DNA of 64,000 nt from Neopestalotiopsis rosae (GCA_023078685.1 JALGAS010000003.1:1984001-2048000); one strand, 5' to 3'; shown: positions 10,514 through 21,595, numbered from the stretch's first letter. Notes: a model not told the origin generated them from the sequence alone. Translations and numbers: made by a program.

Positions 10514-12717
10514 TTATTCTCGCTCTGATTCCAGTTTCCTAAGACTGTGCTCAATTATATTTACAACACGGGCAGTCCTCTCAAAACGAGTGTCATGGTC
10601 AGTTGAGTCGTTGCTACTCGTTGAACCTATAGCGCTCAGTCCTATCGGGGGAATCGCGTATTCATCTACCATAAACCTTGACAATTTCTCCCTCCCGACA
10701 GACTCGGGTGAACCTATATGGTCGGTAAAGACGTGACTAGCTTTAGGGGGACTTTGGCTAGAAATACACGTCAGTGATTCTGGAATCAAAGAGAATGGTT
10801 ATTGATCGTCATGGCTTACCCGGAAAATACTGATGGTGTGTCGCTCATGTCACGTTGTAGCGAGCCAGCAAGGTCAATTCCGCTTGTTGTTGATACCTTT
10901 TGTGCAGCACCAATGGCCTCATTTATAGGTATTCTCGAAAGAGCAAGATCGTCAATTTCTTGTACGCCCAGAGGCGCGTCGGTCATTACTGTTTCCGAAA
11001 CATGTAGGTCAGGCGATACTATCCCATTCTCTACGGATGCGAGCCAGATAATGTTCATGGAGTGAATATTACTTCTTGCTGAGTCCGAAGTTGATTGCGT
11101 ATTTGTTCTTGAAGGACCGGCAGCCACAGGGCCTGATAATTCGCGTATTTCCTCGGCAAATGGAAGCCTAATCGAACTTGCTTTCGTGACTTCTTTCATG
11201 TCCTTAAAAGTAGCGTGTATTGGGACGACGAGGCCATCTCCGTCCGCCAGTCCCGCAACAAGATGCCCAAGAACTTGTTTTCGGCGTGGGTCCACGACCC
11301 ATGATCCTGAGTCGCCTGTTTGGAGTTCTACGATCTTAGATGTGAGCAATAGATGGAATCAGTGTCAATTAAACTCACCATAGCCCTTACTTGGGGAGAG
11401 AGTCAATACGTTGGTAAAGTCGGTGCCTGGGCTCATCAATAGTGATGCGCCGCGGGTTCTCAGCACAGCTGGCTTGTAGCGGACCCGTGACATCAAACAG
11501 ACTTCTTTGATGTTTCGTTCGCTCCCATTATCAATTTCAATGAGTTCGAAGACACTCTGGTCTGATTCATCGTCTGCCCAAGTCATCTTGGATGCTTCTA
11601 TCAAATTTGGTAGATATAAGTCAGGAGGTAGTTGTACAAGAGCCCAATCTAAGTAGCTGTAGTCTTTCCGATATTTCAGCTTAGACTTGTCCACTGAAGC
11701 GATATTTCGGGCCATTGAGAAATCGAAAACTGTTGAATCTAAGCTTTCGGGGTCATTAGGTTTTGATCGAGAGGTGTTTGGCTTTGGTGCAGTGACATCA
11801 CTAGATGGCGAATCTGTCGCTGAACTATCGCTACTTTGCAATGATTCATTACAATCAGACGTCAATCGTGATACGATATGGTCCACGGTCATTCCACATA
11901 GGATATCACCAACGAGAACAACACCTCCGATGGTAGCCCCAACTAAGGACTGGCCCAGTGTTGACACAATGGGCAGACCGCAAGATGTCTTCATAGAAGT
12001 TCTGTCGAATGAATTTGTCCAAATTGATATTGTGTCCTGGCCGTCGCCCAACAATCTTGGCGGCTGCAGTGTATAATGTATTGGAAAGTGCGTATTGGAT
12101 GACTTCATGGTATCCAGAAGGTGTTTCTGTTTGAAAAAGGCATCTATCCTCTTCGCCAATTTCTTGTCGCTGTGGAAGACATTCGTTGGAATGGCATCCT
12201 TCTCTGATGTACCAACCATATACATCTCCCACAACATGTTGATCTTGAAAGAATCAGCCTTCAGGTACTTCGCTAGCTCAGGCTCAATTTGCTGCTTGAA
12301 ACATGTCAATCGTCCGTGAACGTCCTCTGGTATGGGAAGATCTTTGAATATTGTAGGAGAGTGCCTTTTTCGTTTGAAAGGATTTAGCAGCTCTGAAATG
12401 CCACTGGAGGCGTTTGGCCCAGGATTCTGCGATTGCTGCATTTTTGTTACAGACGTGGTAGTTCGGGGCGCGCAGGGTCCTGGTATTTCTACCGCCTTCG
12501 AATCAATTTGAAGATCCGGCGCCTTCTGAGTATGAACCGAATTAGCTATGCAAAGATGGTTCTTGTGCAGTACTGTTCCACAAGTCCCATTAAACCCTGA
12601 GCTCGGCGCAACTAAGACTGGGGTACAAGGCAGCGTCATTCGTTTTGTCGGCTTGATGAGCACTTGAGAACACACCCTGGAATCGTAGCCAACAGACTTG
12701 CCATCATCTAGGGCCAT
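10514..12717 (-). CDS. Trypsin-like serine protease-domain protein, fungal accessory family
   Basis: Three exons (12717-11379, 11327-10820, 10757-10514) with introns of 51 and 62 nt give 696 residues. The first intron interrupts the catalytic serine region; splicing joins SKGY to ELQTGDSGSWVVD. A complete chymotrypsin-fold triad can be proposed: His280 in CGMTVDH, Asp357 in LDWALVQL and Ser453 in GDSGSW. After the serine comes GHLVAG...GLVVPIHATFKD, which I recognise from many unnamed fungal proteins with this domain. There is no signal peptide, so it is probably intracellular. The N-terminal 260 residues hold Cys pairs and a basic KRKR patch. The C-terminal third is low complexity. It is transcribed divergently from the anchored protein gene at 13026, 308 nt away. 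Function is unknown; a proteolytic or protein-sensing role is inference. Confidence 0.75.
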
Positions 12718-13025
12718 CAATACCCGCGCAAGACCTTTCCATTGTTCTTGACTGGCGGATAAAGTTGTGTGAGCAGCGGAGTATCAGAAATCAGAAGCCC
12801 AAGAAAACATGCCCCGCACCGTTCACACAACTCTGCATGGCCAATCGTTTGATTTGATCTTTTTCCTCCTCTGGCCGCATGACTTCCAATGAAAAGGCAC
12901 TTTCCCTCAACACGTGACTAAAATGCACTTTCTTTTCAATTCTTCATCGTGCTCAGTAAGCATGGCTGACTTCCACATAACGTTGAACTCTTGATATTAG
13001 TTTCTTTGCCATCAAGTTTCCTGTA
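12718..13025. promoter_or_regulatory. Shared divergent promoter region of the protease-like/anchor pair
   Basis: 308 nt separate the two start codons. No other gene fits. No recognised binding motif was identified. Confidence 0.5.
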
Positions 13026-14229
13026 ATGGCAACAGAAAAGACAAACATTCTGAAATTGGGTCAAAAGCTCTGGGACTGGAAACCTTGCATCCAATGTACT
13101 GCTTCTGATAAATGCCAAAGCGCCGGATGCCCCGGGCAACGTTACCACAGCATACGAAGATATTATCAGTTTTGTGAGGCCTTGTTGCGGCCCGGTCCGC
13201 TGGATGAATCGTTCGAGACACGATTCATAGACGACAATGATCTACATCTACAGGTGATCCGCAATGTTAAGGTCAACCCTGATGTAACCCGACATGAACT
13301 GGCAACCACAGTCTGGGGCAATAACACTTCGGTTTCATCCAAGATCATCTCGACAACTATAGACCGTGCAATTAGGGCTATGCTGATGCTCAATTGTGCG
13401 TCGTACCAGCCTCTCGGCCGCCTCGAAGAAGGCCAATCTAGGCTTCCTTGGGGTGATGGAGTTGCGTTGTCGAAGTTTCTGGACGGAGCTTTCCCCAGGA
13501 CTACGCATCATGAATTAAGCTCAATTGCCAATCTGCGCCAGATCAAATATTTGGATGAGTTGAGGGCAGATCGTCTGAAGAAAAGGTTGAAGCTCAAATT
13601 TCGAGGAACGAGCGACTTGCGAGATCATCTGAGAATCAATGACACACCTCGTGGCTTAGTCCTTAACGTCTACCACCACATTGGTTTTCTCAAGGAGCAC
13701 TTGTTCATGGCAAGATCAACGACGTGCGACGGAAGCTTCTCACAATCAATCAAAGTGTAGGTTCTTTTGATCCGAGTCTTATTACTCTACTCTGACAGAC
13801 GGTAGTTGCGGAGCGCTTCCCCAGCAACTAGCTCTGGAGACTATTGACTCTTTGCAAAGTATACTTTTCCCAGTGGCAAGCAAAAAGGCTAGAAAATTGC
13901 TGGATAGATTGATAGCGAAGGAGAAGTGGGATCCCGAATTACGAGTGTACGATTTTGGAGCAACCCGTATCGATGACGGAGGTCGAATTCCTTATTACTA
14001 TTTTGCCGAACGATTATCTGAACTCCACAATGAATTGGAAAACCCATCACCAAGGGGCTGGCTCGAGAGACGCTTTGAGAGACGTAAAGCCGACAGATAC
14101 ATGATGATGGCAACACTTGCAGGAGTGGTGTTTGCAGTGTTGTTGGGAATGTTCTCCCTCGTCATTAGCTGTTACCAGACTTGGATTTCATATCAAGCGT
14201 GGCAGCATCCTGTTAGTACAAGTGGATGA
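13026..14229 (+). CDS. C-terminally membrane-anchored fungal protein of unknown function
   Basis: Two exons, 13026-13756 and 13806-14229 (49-nt intron, GTAGGT...GGTAG), give 384 residues. The N-terminus has a compact Cys cluster (CIQCTASDKCQSAGC, residues about 20-40). The middle is soluble and mixed alpha. Near the end a conserved-looking block (YYYFAERLSELHNELENPSP, then RGWLERRFERR) leads into a single hydrophobic helix (about 345-368) and a short tail ending QHPVSTSG, so it looks tail-anchored. I recognise this C-terminal layout from a large, variable family of unnamed proteins in Pezizomycotina, but know no function for it. It is head-to-head with the trypsin-like gene, which suggests co-regulation. 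Confidence 0.75.
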
Positions 14230-14950
14230 TCGGCCTTAAAAGAATGATGACAGGCGTTTCTAGGCAGCAAAGACTAGAATAACCCTCCCTTCTCCTGGTT
14301 GATTAGGAGGGATCAGATATTTCAATAAAACCAAAGCTATTATAGGTCCTCGGGTTTGGGTCACGACCTGAATAAACAAAACTGTAAACTATTTAGGCTA
14401 GTGGGAGTGGTCTTTAGGCTGCTCGATCCTTTTTTCTTGGTACATCTGTTTGAGTCCCATGAAACGTCCCTTTCTTTTTTTGCCCTCTTTTTCCTTACCC
14501 ACTTCTCATGTGGTTCCATCCCTCATGGTATTCTGGGAGTTATGGCACTAGATAACTGTTGTTTGACATTGGATTGCTGGTCTAGAATCTATCCAAACGG
14601 GAGGTTGATCGCCATCATGACATAATTCAGAGAATAGGACACGACTTGGTGTCGACCAATGAGTAGCAGATATGCGGAACAGTCTTAGGAAGTACAAATT
14701 TTACGTTGTTGAAGAAAGCATTCATATGAAGCAATGAACGAGAGCTCACCAAGAATTGGAAGCGTAGGCCTGTTAATACTAACATGGGAGAAGAAAAAGA
14801 GAGACGATTTTACATAGCTGTATTTTAAAAGCTAGTAACAACCCTTACATAGACGACCTTAAGGCAGCGAGTTCTCACAAGAAATTTAACAACAATTGAA
14901 AGTATCTTGGGTCCAAATAGGAGCCTATTTTTTCAACCACAAGTCACAAA
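14230..14950. other. Intergenic, nothing recognised
   Basis: AT-rich sequence with no convincing frame. An 89-codon frame at 14356-14625 has no recognisable content. Confidence 0.45.
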
Positions 14951-15070
14951 GGTCAAATGGCCGAGCGGTAAAGCTCTTGAGTGTAGTGGCTACCCAGGTG
15001 AAAAGTGAATATCCTATGATCAGACGAGAGGATCTTTGTTAGGGGGCTCGGGTTCGAATCCAGAGTCATC
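14951..15070 (+). tRNA. tRNA-like sequence, probably a decayed class II (Ser/Leu-type) tRNA gene with intron
   Basis: An A-box-like TGGCCGAGCGGT (14958-14969) and a perfect B-box GGTTCGAATCC (15051-15061) lie about 82 nt apart, followed by a T6 run at 15075-15080 that could stop Pol III. The TGGCCGAG form is typical of Leu/Ser tRNAs. The acceptor strands (GGTCAAA against AGTCATC) pair poorly, the D-stem lacks its GGC partner and the T-stem has a mismatch. I therefore favour a relic. The anticodon cannot be assigned safely. Confidence 0.3.
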
Positions 15071-15902
15071 GCTCTTTTTTGTCATTTTTTCATTTTCATA
15101 GGCTGCCGAGTAGTGATGAGGCTTGGGATACAAATCAGCGAACCACCAGGATTATAAGTACTTTTTGACTGCTTGATTGCAACGATGCACCTGCTTTTTA
15201 TCTTTCATTTTCAAATACTGCCTTTTGCTATTTATCTGGGCCTTGTCTTCCGTACATGTCTATAATTTACATAGATTATGCTCTTCAAACAGATATTGAT
15301 ATTGCTAGCATCTAATGTTCAAACATACTCTTAGAACTAGGATGTACCACAACGCCGATTACATTGTTGTTGGCTTATTATGTATTTGAAGCAAGAGAAT
15401 CAACATTCGACTTGTCTATACCAACATTTGGCATTTGCTATACTCTTATGCATACATTATTTTGTGCCAACCTTTGTAGGCCAATACTGATTAAGCCTAG
15501 CTTCGGCCTCAGGCATGCTGTGCACGGGCCCCAAATTCGACGGCAGCTTTACTGACTAACCAGCAGCCAGCAGCCAGAGAGCTTGACGCGAGTCTCAGCT
15601 GCCTTGAGCTCCAGCTCTGGCCAACCAGCCCAGCCTACAGCCTACCAGCCAGCAGCGTTAGCACTCATCCATCAGCAGCATAGGCGCAAGGCAAGCCTCG
15701 TCAACGTCAACCATCTACGCCAACACCAAACACCCCCCAAACCTTCAACGATTTCCTTGGACTTTCCATTATCGTAGTCCATTGATTTGTATCACCACCA
15801 ACTAGACCTGACCTCCCATACGTATCACGTTCCTTCCGAAATACAAGCTCGGACGCCCTCAAGCGTCAAGCATCAGCAACCACAACCACCACAAGCCTCG
15901 AG
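15071..15902. other. Intergenic region and 5' region of the proteasome gene
   Basis: No gene is seen. The last 350 nt are rich in CAGCC and CA repeats, as expected of a leader. I found no exact PACE element (GGTGGCAAA). Confidence 0.45.
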
Positions 15903-16887
15903 ATGGATACCCTCGTAGCTCGATACAGCCGCCCGGCTGCCTTGACGAGAGAGACATATGCCGAGGACTTCCAAGACGAGCTTCACGATGATAACACTCA
16001 CAACCTATCGCTCAAGTTTGCCATGCCTCCAGTAGCACAAGTAAGCTCTTCACCAGCTCCGTCTGCCACTTGCTGGTCCTCGCTGCCTCCCCTGCAGTGT
16101 CGCCAGCAACATCCATCTACCTTCCATCACAAGCTGACCATGTTCTCTTCTACAGCCCTCGGCATGGCTCCGAGCAGCAACCGACGACCGTGCCAACCCG
16201 CAATGCCCCATCAAGATTGCCCATGGTACCACCACCCTCGCCTTCCGCTTCCAGGGCGGCATCATCGTCGCCACAGATTCTCGAGCCACGGCCGGCAACT
16301 GGATTGCCTCGCAGACCGTCAAGAAGGTGATTGAGATCAATGATAAGATGCTGGGAACTATGGCTGGTGGTGCCGCAGATTGTCAGTACTGGCTCGCATG
16401 GCTCGGAATGCAGTGCCGCCTTCACGAGCTCCGACACAAGCGCCGCATCTCCGTGGCCGCTGCCTCCAAGATTCTCGCCAACCTGGTCTACCAGTACAAG
16501 GGTATGGGTCTGTCGATGGGTACCATGTGTGCCGGAGTGACCAAGGAGGAGGGTCCCGCCCTGTACTACATTGACAGTGACGGCACGAGACTTGCCGGCA
16601 ACCTGTTCTGTGTTGGTTCCGGTCAGACCTTTGCCTACGGTGTGTTGGACGCCGAGTACAGATACGACCTGACAGATGAGGAGGCTCTGGCTCTGGGCAG
16701 CAGAAGTATCCTGGCCGCCACCCACAGAGATGCTTACTCTGGTGGTTTCATCAACTTGTACCACGTCAAGGAGTCGGGCTGGGTCAAGCATGGTTTCAAC
16801 GACACAAACCCCATCTTCTGGAACACAAAGTTGGAGAGCGGTGAATTCAGCAATGTGACAAGCGATTTCGTGGGAGACCGGGTGTAA
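15903..16887 (+). CDS. PRE2: 20S proteasome subunit beta5 (chymotrypsin-like)
   Basis: Catalytic beta5 subunit of the 20S core, cleaving after hydrophobic residues. Two exons, 15903-16040 and 16156-16887 (115-nt intron), give a 289-residue precursor. The propeptide ends IAHG and autocleavage exposes Thr71. Counting from that Thr, the family's catalytic Asp17 and Lys33 fall exactly where expected (TDSR and VKK). Gly-rich GGAADCQYW and SMGTMCAG follow, also typical of beta5. The protein is complete and of usual length. It is convergent with QRI7, with 269 nt between stops. Confidence 0.96.
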
Positions 16888-17156
16888 GATGCTGGGGCAT
16901 GTACATGAATCTTAGATCAGCCGTAGGGTCTCGGATCGAGCTCTTGAGGAAATGTGCTATCAAGGACCGACGAGGCAAGACACGGAATTGCACGAGTCTC
17001 TAATTCAAGCTATGTAAATGTACAATTAAGGCATTCAGTGTGACTTTTGCACACCATTCTATCAATTACTTCTCGGATGATATTCGTTACACACGCAAAC
17101 ATACTGGACTGGCCGATCTTCTAAAGCGTCGTTCCTATGCTGCTGACACCTTGATA

Positions 17157-18764
17157 TTACACTTTCTTTACATTAACCCAGCCAGGAGCGCCCAGTATGC
17201 CGCCGCCCTTGGCCGCTGGATCGATTGGCCACTTACGTTCAACCAGGATATCCAGCTCGCTCCTCCAACCTGCCTCGTACATTTCCATGCCAGTCCATGC
17301 AATCATGGCAGCATTGTCTGTGCAGAGCGCAGGAGGAGGGGCATTAATAACCAAATGTCTGTGGCCCCTGACCTCCAACATACTTTTCATGATATGTCTG
17401 AGGTACTTGTTACTCGCAACGCCTCCGGCAGCGACAACGGTTTTGATGTCTCCGTGTTGGGCCCTATCTTTCAGGGCGAACAGGAGTCGCGACACCAGAT
17501 GCTCAAAGGCAATGCGCATGGCGTGTTTGGCCAGGAACCGCCGGTCCTCCAGGGACATGTCTGGATTTTCCCGGACGGCGCGCTCGACCTCGCCATTGAA
17601 CCCGGAGAAATCATACACCATCGCCGCCGACGAGGGGATCGGCGGCGTCAGCGCCCAGCCGCGGCCCGAGTCAAAGATTTGGATCTCGTCCACCCGCTTG
17701 GCCGGCGGCGTGTAGCCATAATCCTTTGGGGACGCAACGTCGGGAAAGGCAAACTTTTCGAGCGCCGGTCCGTACATGACGTCGTCGAGCTCGGCGAGGT
17801 GCGAGGCCGGCAGGATGATGCGGGCGCACTTGTCAATCATGTCGCCAATGGCGATGTTGCGGGTCTGCGCGAGGATGCGGTGGTCGGCCGGGGACCGCGA
17901 GTGCACGAGGAGCGTGTGGCCGCCCGACACCAGCAGCGAGAGGAAGGGAAACGCGGGCTCCTTGACCTCTTGCTGCTCGGCAAGCTGGCGCGGTCTCTTG
18001 GGAGCCGGTGTGCCTGCATGCTGCGTCTTCTTCTTCTGCTGCCCCAAAAGCTCCGCTTCCTCCTCTTGCGCCCCCCGCTCGAGCGCCGACACCAGGCGCG
18101 GCGTCAGCGCGTGCGCCTGCATGTGGTTGACCCCGAGCAAGGGGACGTCCCAGGCGGCGGCGAGCCCCTTTGCCGTGTTGAGGCCCACGGACAGGTTGGA
18201 CGCCATGCCCGGCCCGCGGGTCACGGACACAAAGTCGGGCTTCCGCCGCACCACGCCCTCGACCCAGAGCATCTTGTTCCAGACGCGGTAGTCGCCGATC
18301 TCGACGGCGGGGACCTCGGGCAGGGACCGCAGCGCCTCGCGCACCAGGGGCGCCAGCGACGACGTGTGCGACAGCACGGCCGTCAGCGGCTCCACGCCGC
18401 CAAAGGCGCGGTTGTCGGACGTTACTTTCTTGTTGAAGAGCAGTTTGGCCGCGGCTGGCAAGGGCGCTGGGGGATCGCTTTCGACATGTTGCTGCTGCTG
18501 CTGCTGCTGTTGTAGTTGGCGGCGGCGAAGGCGAGTGGCAACATCTGGCTTGTCGAGAATGGCTACACAGGTGTCGTCGCAAGAGGACTCGATCGCGAGG
18601 GTGAGAAGGGTCCTCCGCTGGGGGGAGCGGAGCCGGGCGAGGAGGGCCGAGGGAGCGGGCCGTCGCCGTACGCGCTGGGCCAGGCTACGCGACGCGCATG
18701 ATGCCCGGATGGATGGACACCATGGTACAGTCATCAAGGACAGTGTGGATGTTTGGTGTAGCAT
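17157..18764 (-). CDS. QRI7: Mitochondrial tRNA N6-threonylcarbamoyladenosine transferase (TsaD/OSGEPL1 type)
   Basis: Transfers the threonylcarbamoyl group to A37 of mitochondrial tRNAs (t6A). Single exon, 535 residues from the ATG at 18764. The first 50 residues are Arg/Ser/Ala-rich and lack acids, a typical mitochondrial presequence. Core motifs are AIESSCDDT (57-65), the metal-binding NHMQAH (His214, His218), SGGHT (280-284), AAGGVASN and the late TDNAAMIAW. Two low-complexity insertions are unusual: a Gln8 run at 85-92 encoded by CAG repeats, and a Lys/Glu/Gln-rich stretch at about 231-270 between the metal motif and SGGHT. The coding strand is GC-rich, which creates long spurious frames on the opposite strand. 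Confidence 0.94.
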   Translation of the reverse strand: MLHQTSTLSLMTVPWCPSIRASCASRSLAQRVRRRPAPSALLARLRSPQRRTLLTLAIESSCDDTCVAILDKPDVATRLRRRQLQQQQQQQQHVESDPPAPLPAAAKLLFNKKVTSDNRAFGGVEPLTAVLSHTSSLAPLVREALRSLPEVPAVEIGDYRVWNKMLWVEGVVRRKPDFVSVTRGPGMASNLSVGLNTAKGLAAAWDVPLLGVNHMQAHALTPRLVSALERGAQEEEAELLGQQKKKTQHAGTPAPKRPRQLAEQQEVKEPAFPFLSLLVSGGHTLLVHSRSPADHRILAQTRNIAIGDMIDKCARIILPASHLAELDDVMYGPALEKFAFPDVASPKDYGYTPPAKRVDEIQIFDSGRGWALTPPIPSSAAMVYDFSGFNGEVERAVRENPDMSLEDRRFLAKHAMRIAFEHLVSRLLFALKDRAQHGDIKTVVAAGGVASNKYLRHIMKSMLEVRGHRHLVINAPPPALCTDNAAMIAWTGMEMYEAGWRSELDILVERKWPIDPAAKGGGILGAPGWVNVKKV

Positions 18765-20023
18765 GTACTGGCGGACATGGCATTGGGGGAGATGGGGGAA
18801 GAGACAAGACCGTAGGGAACTTTTTCGGGGTGTCTTAGCTTATCGATAGAGGTATAGCTTCACATGCTTGTCTTGGGCTTATATATTGGATACTCCATAC
18901 TGTACTTCAATGCCGGAAAACAATCGTAGACAGCTATTGGACTTTTGTAACATCGTCAGACTCACAGTTTCTCAACGAACTCAATAGTGATACATTGAGT
19001 AAAATGCGTGAGAATGGTACTGTTGTTTCTCGAGTCAATTGCTGTAAACATCGCCAGTATCTTGTGTAACCTGCGATAAGAGATATGCTGTCTATAACTC
19101 TGTGAGCCACAGATTATCATTGGACAAAAGCCAACTCTAATCGGCCAAAACATTTGCGAAAGAAGACATGTACAACAATAGCATCAACAAATAATTGCAT
19201 ACCCAGGCAATGATCGTAGAAGATCAAGGTGCTTGTGCACATTATAGCAATAGAAGTAGAGCTTCCTAGACGACCCTCGACCTGATCGTGTTAGCATGCC
19301 TACTACATACTTTGTAGACATGGTACTGCCATATTGTAAAATTGGATTATATTGACCGATAACGCCCCAGCAAGAGAACCAACTGAAAAAAGATTTATAT
19401 CTTGTTTACAATAAAAGTCAAGCTTTGAGACAACGGGTTTTCGGAACCAAACTGTGTTCAGCCTCCAACCAAGCACTGATCCATGATCCACTCTCCGGGC
19501 TGCCGGGCGTTATAACGGACAGTTGACTGGTTGATGGCCCCTACCCACCCGAGCTCAGCCCGACGTCATTTTGGGACGGCCCACCTCACATGCATTTGAA
19601 GAGAGCTGATGATTGCCGAATGTTCCACGAACTTTACCTGCCTGGCCAACGTCTGACCATAATTTTCTTCTTCTTCTATTTGTTGCATTGCAGCTCTTCT
19701 ACTTCACACTTCTCTTTTGTACATATCATCCATTTCTACATTCTCCCATCAGACCTCGACCGATAGTGACTGACCCGTTGGTGCGCATTACATTGTACAA
19801 GCGCCACGACCGCCAAGTCGGGTACCCCTGGATCATCAAGGTCCCCTAGCTTTCCAAATTGAGCGATCCATTGCAGACGACATTTACGTACATATCTGCA
19901 AGCTCTGGGGAAAAGCTATATAAACTTTCAAGGATTCTATCCTGAATTATCGATACGCAGGGCTCGGAGAGAAACCTGCTACACCACAAACAGCACTCAA
20001 ATATCTTCAGCGAGGTGGTGATA
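18765..20023. promoter_or_regulatory. Divergent promoter region between QRI7 and the DGAT gene
   Basis: 1.26 kb with no supported gene. A pyrimidine-rich stretch (19,650-19,760) and downstream sequence are probably the acyltransferase leader; the 78-codon frame there (19613-19849) looks like leader sequence. Confidence 0.45.
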
Positions 20024-21595
20024 ATGGCTGGGATCGAAGAGCCCAAAGACGGTTCCAAGGAGTCGTCCTTCGTCCATCTGAGCGATGCCCCAACTACGCT
20101 GCAATTGAAAGATGCCAAGACTGGGGACACAACGGATAACGGAACAAAGACAAACGGAACCAAGACTTTGGCGCAGAAGAAGGGTTCTAAGAAAAACAAG
20201 AAGAAGCTGTCCGACGATCAGCCCGCCTCCAAAGTCCAAGACGGGGTCAGCTTTGCCGAAGCACTCAAGGAAGACGATGTCGAGCCAAAGCCCAATGACG
20301 AAAAGGCATCAGAGTCTGAAGAGAAACCACAAAGCACAAAAAAGCCCGTCGAGGAGAAGTCAGAGGGAAAGCCTGAGAAAAAGGTCAACGGTCAGAGGAG
20401 GTTGGATACTGCCGGCCACATCACGAGTACCTCGAACGGCCACGGGAGAGAAAAGCAATCACGGCGGGATGAGAGTGAAGATCGCCGGTATCGTAGTGAC
20501 GATTCCTACCCAGAGCTGGACGAGATGACCATCAATGAGATCCACACGCATCAACCACCACGTCAACATGAGCCCTATGCAAAGATTCGCTGGGCTCCGT
20601 TCAATGTACCAGCCGAGCGCCGTTTGCAGACAATGGCGGTTCTCATGCACTGCCTTTGCATAGGCGCATTGGTGTCGGTCTTCTTCGCCCTGTGCGCAAA
20701 TCCATTTGCATGGCCTCTTCTATTGGTCTATCTGATGCACCTCTTGACGTCGACGGCAGCGACCGACGGCTCGCTGAAGTACCGATCTGAGTGGTTCCGC
20801 AGCAGCTATATTTGGGACCTCTTTGCGGGATACTTCCCGGCCCGGCTCCACAAGACTCACGATCTGCCGCCCACCAGAAAGTATATCTTTGGCTATCACC
20901 CCCACGGTATCATATCTCACGGCGCGTGGGCTGCGTTCGCCACTGAAGCGCTTGGCTTTGCCGAGAAGTTTCCCGGCATCACCAACAGCCTGCTCACGCT
21001 AGATAGTAACTTTCGCATCCCCTTTTACCGCGACTACGTCCTCGCCATGGGCGTCCGGTCAGTGTCCAAGGACTCGATTGCCAACATCCTCACCCGGGGA
21101 GGCAAGAACAATGAGGGTATGGGCCGCGCTGTGACCATTGTCATTGGTGGTGCTCGCGAGTCCCTGGAGGCGCAGCCGGGACAGATGCGTTTGATTCTCA
21201 AGGAGCGCAAGGGTTTTATCAAGCTCGCCGTTAGGACGGGAGCAGACCTGGTCCCCGTCTTAGCTTTTGGCGAGAACGAGATTTACGACCAGCTGCGACC
21301 CAAGGAGCACCCTCTGGTGCACAAGATTCAAATGTTTGTGCTCAAGGTGTGGAAGTTTACACTGCCCTTTTTGCACGGTCGCGGCATCTTCAACTACGAT
21401 GTCGGACTCATGCCGTACCGCCACCCGCTCAACATTGTGGTTGGCGCGCCCATCAAGGTGCAGCAGTACAAGCGCATCGACGACCAAGAGATTGATCGTC
21501 TGCACGAGTTATACGTAGAGGAGCTTATGAAGCTGTGGGATAGGTACAAGGATGAATTCCTGCCGGACAGGAAAGAGGAGTTGGAGATTCTGTGA
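20024..21595 (+). CDS. DGA1: Diacylglycerol O-acyltransferase type 2 (DGA1/DGAT2 family)
   Basis: Makes triacylglycerol from diacylglycerol and acyl-CoA at the ER and lipid droplets. Single exon, 523 residues from the ATG at 20024; the in-frame GTG upstream is rejected. The first 190 residues are a charged, disordered extension rich in Lys and Glu, longer than in the yeast enzyme. A hydrophobic hairpin follows at about 205-245. The DGAT2 active-site motif YHPHG is at 291-295. Further family signatures are MGVRSVSKDSI, the GGARESLEAQPGQ block, and RKGFIKLAVRTGADLVPV. The C-terminal end is intact (PIKVQQYKRID, then ELYVEELMKLWDRYKD). Confidence 0.95.
   Translation: MAGIEEPKDGSKESSFVHLSDAPTTLQLKDAKTGDTTDNGTKTNGTKTLAQKKGSKKNKKKLSDDQPASKVQDGVSFAEALKEDDVEPKPNDEKASESEEKPQSTKKPVEEKSEGKPEKKVNGQRRLDTAGHITSTSNGHGREKQSRRDESEDRRYRSDDSYPELDEMTINEIHTHQPPRQHEPYAKIRWAPFNVPAERRLQTMAVLMHCLCIGALVSVFFALCANPFAWPLLLVYLMHLLTSTAATDGSLKYRSEWFRSSYIWDLFAGYFPARLHKTHDLPPTRKYIFGYHPHGIISHGAWAAFATEALGFAEKFPGITNSLLTLDSNFRIPFYRDYVLAMGVRSVSKDSIANILTRGGKNNEGMGRAVTIVIGGARESLEAQPGQMRLILKERKGFIKLAVRTGADLVPVLAFGENEIYDQLRPKEHPLVHKIQMFVLKVWKFTLPFLHGRGIFNYDVGLMPYRHPLNIVVGAPIKVQQYKRIDDQEIDRLHELYVEELMKLWDRYKDEFLPDRKEELEIL

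Noticed and set aside
10547..10554. TGTGCTCA, an exact Aspergillus Mac1-type motif
   Set aside because: It is inside the last coding exon of the protease-like gene, far from copper genes, so probably chance.
17040..18515. A 491-codon open frame on the + strand across QRI7
   Set aside because: It lies antisense to a well-supported gene in GC-rich coding sequence. Its composition (Arg/His/Gly-rich, no domain) is typical of an antisense shadow.
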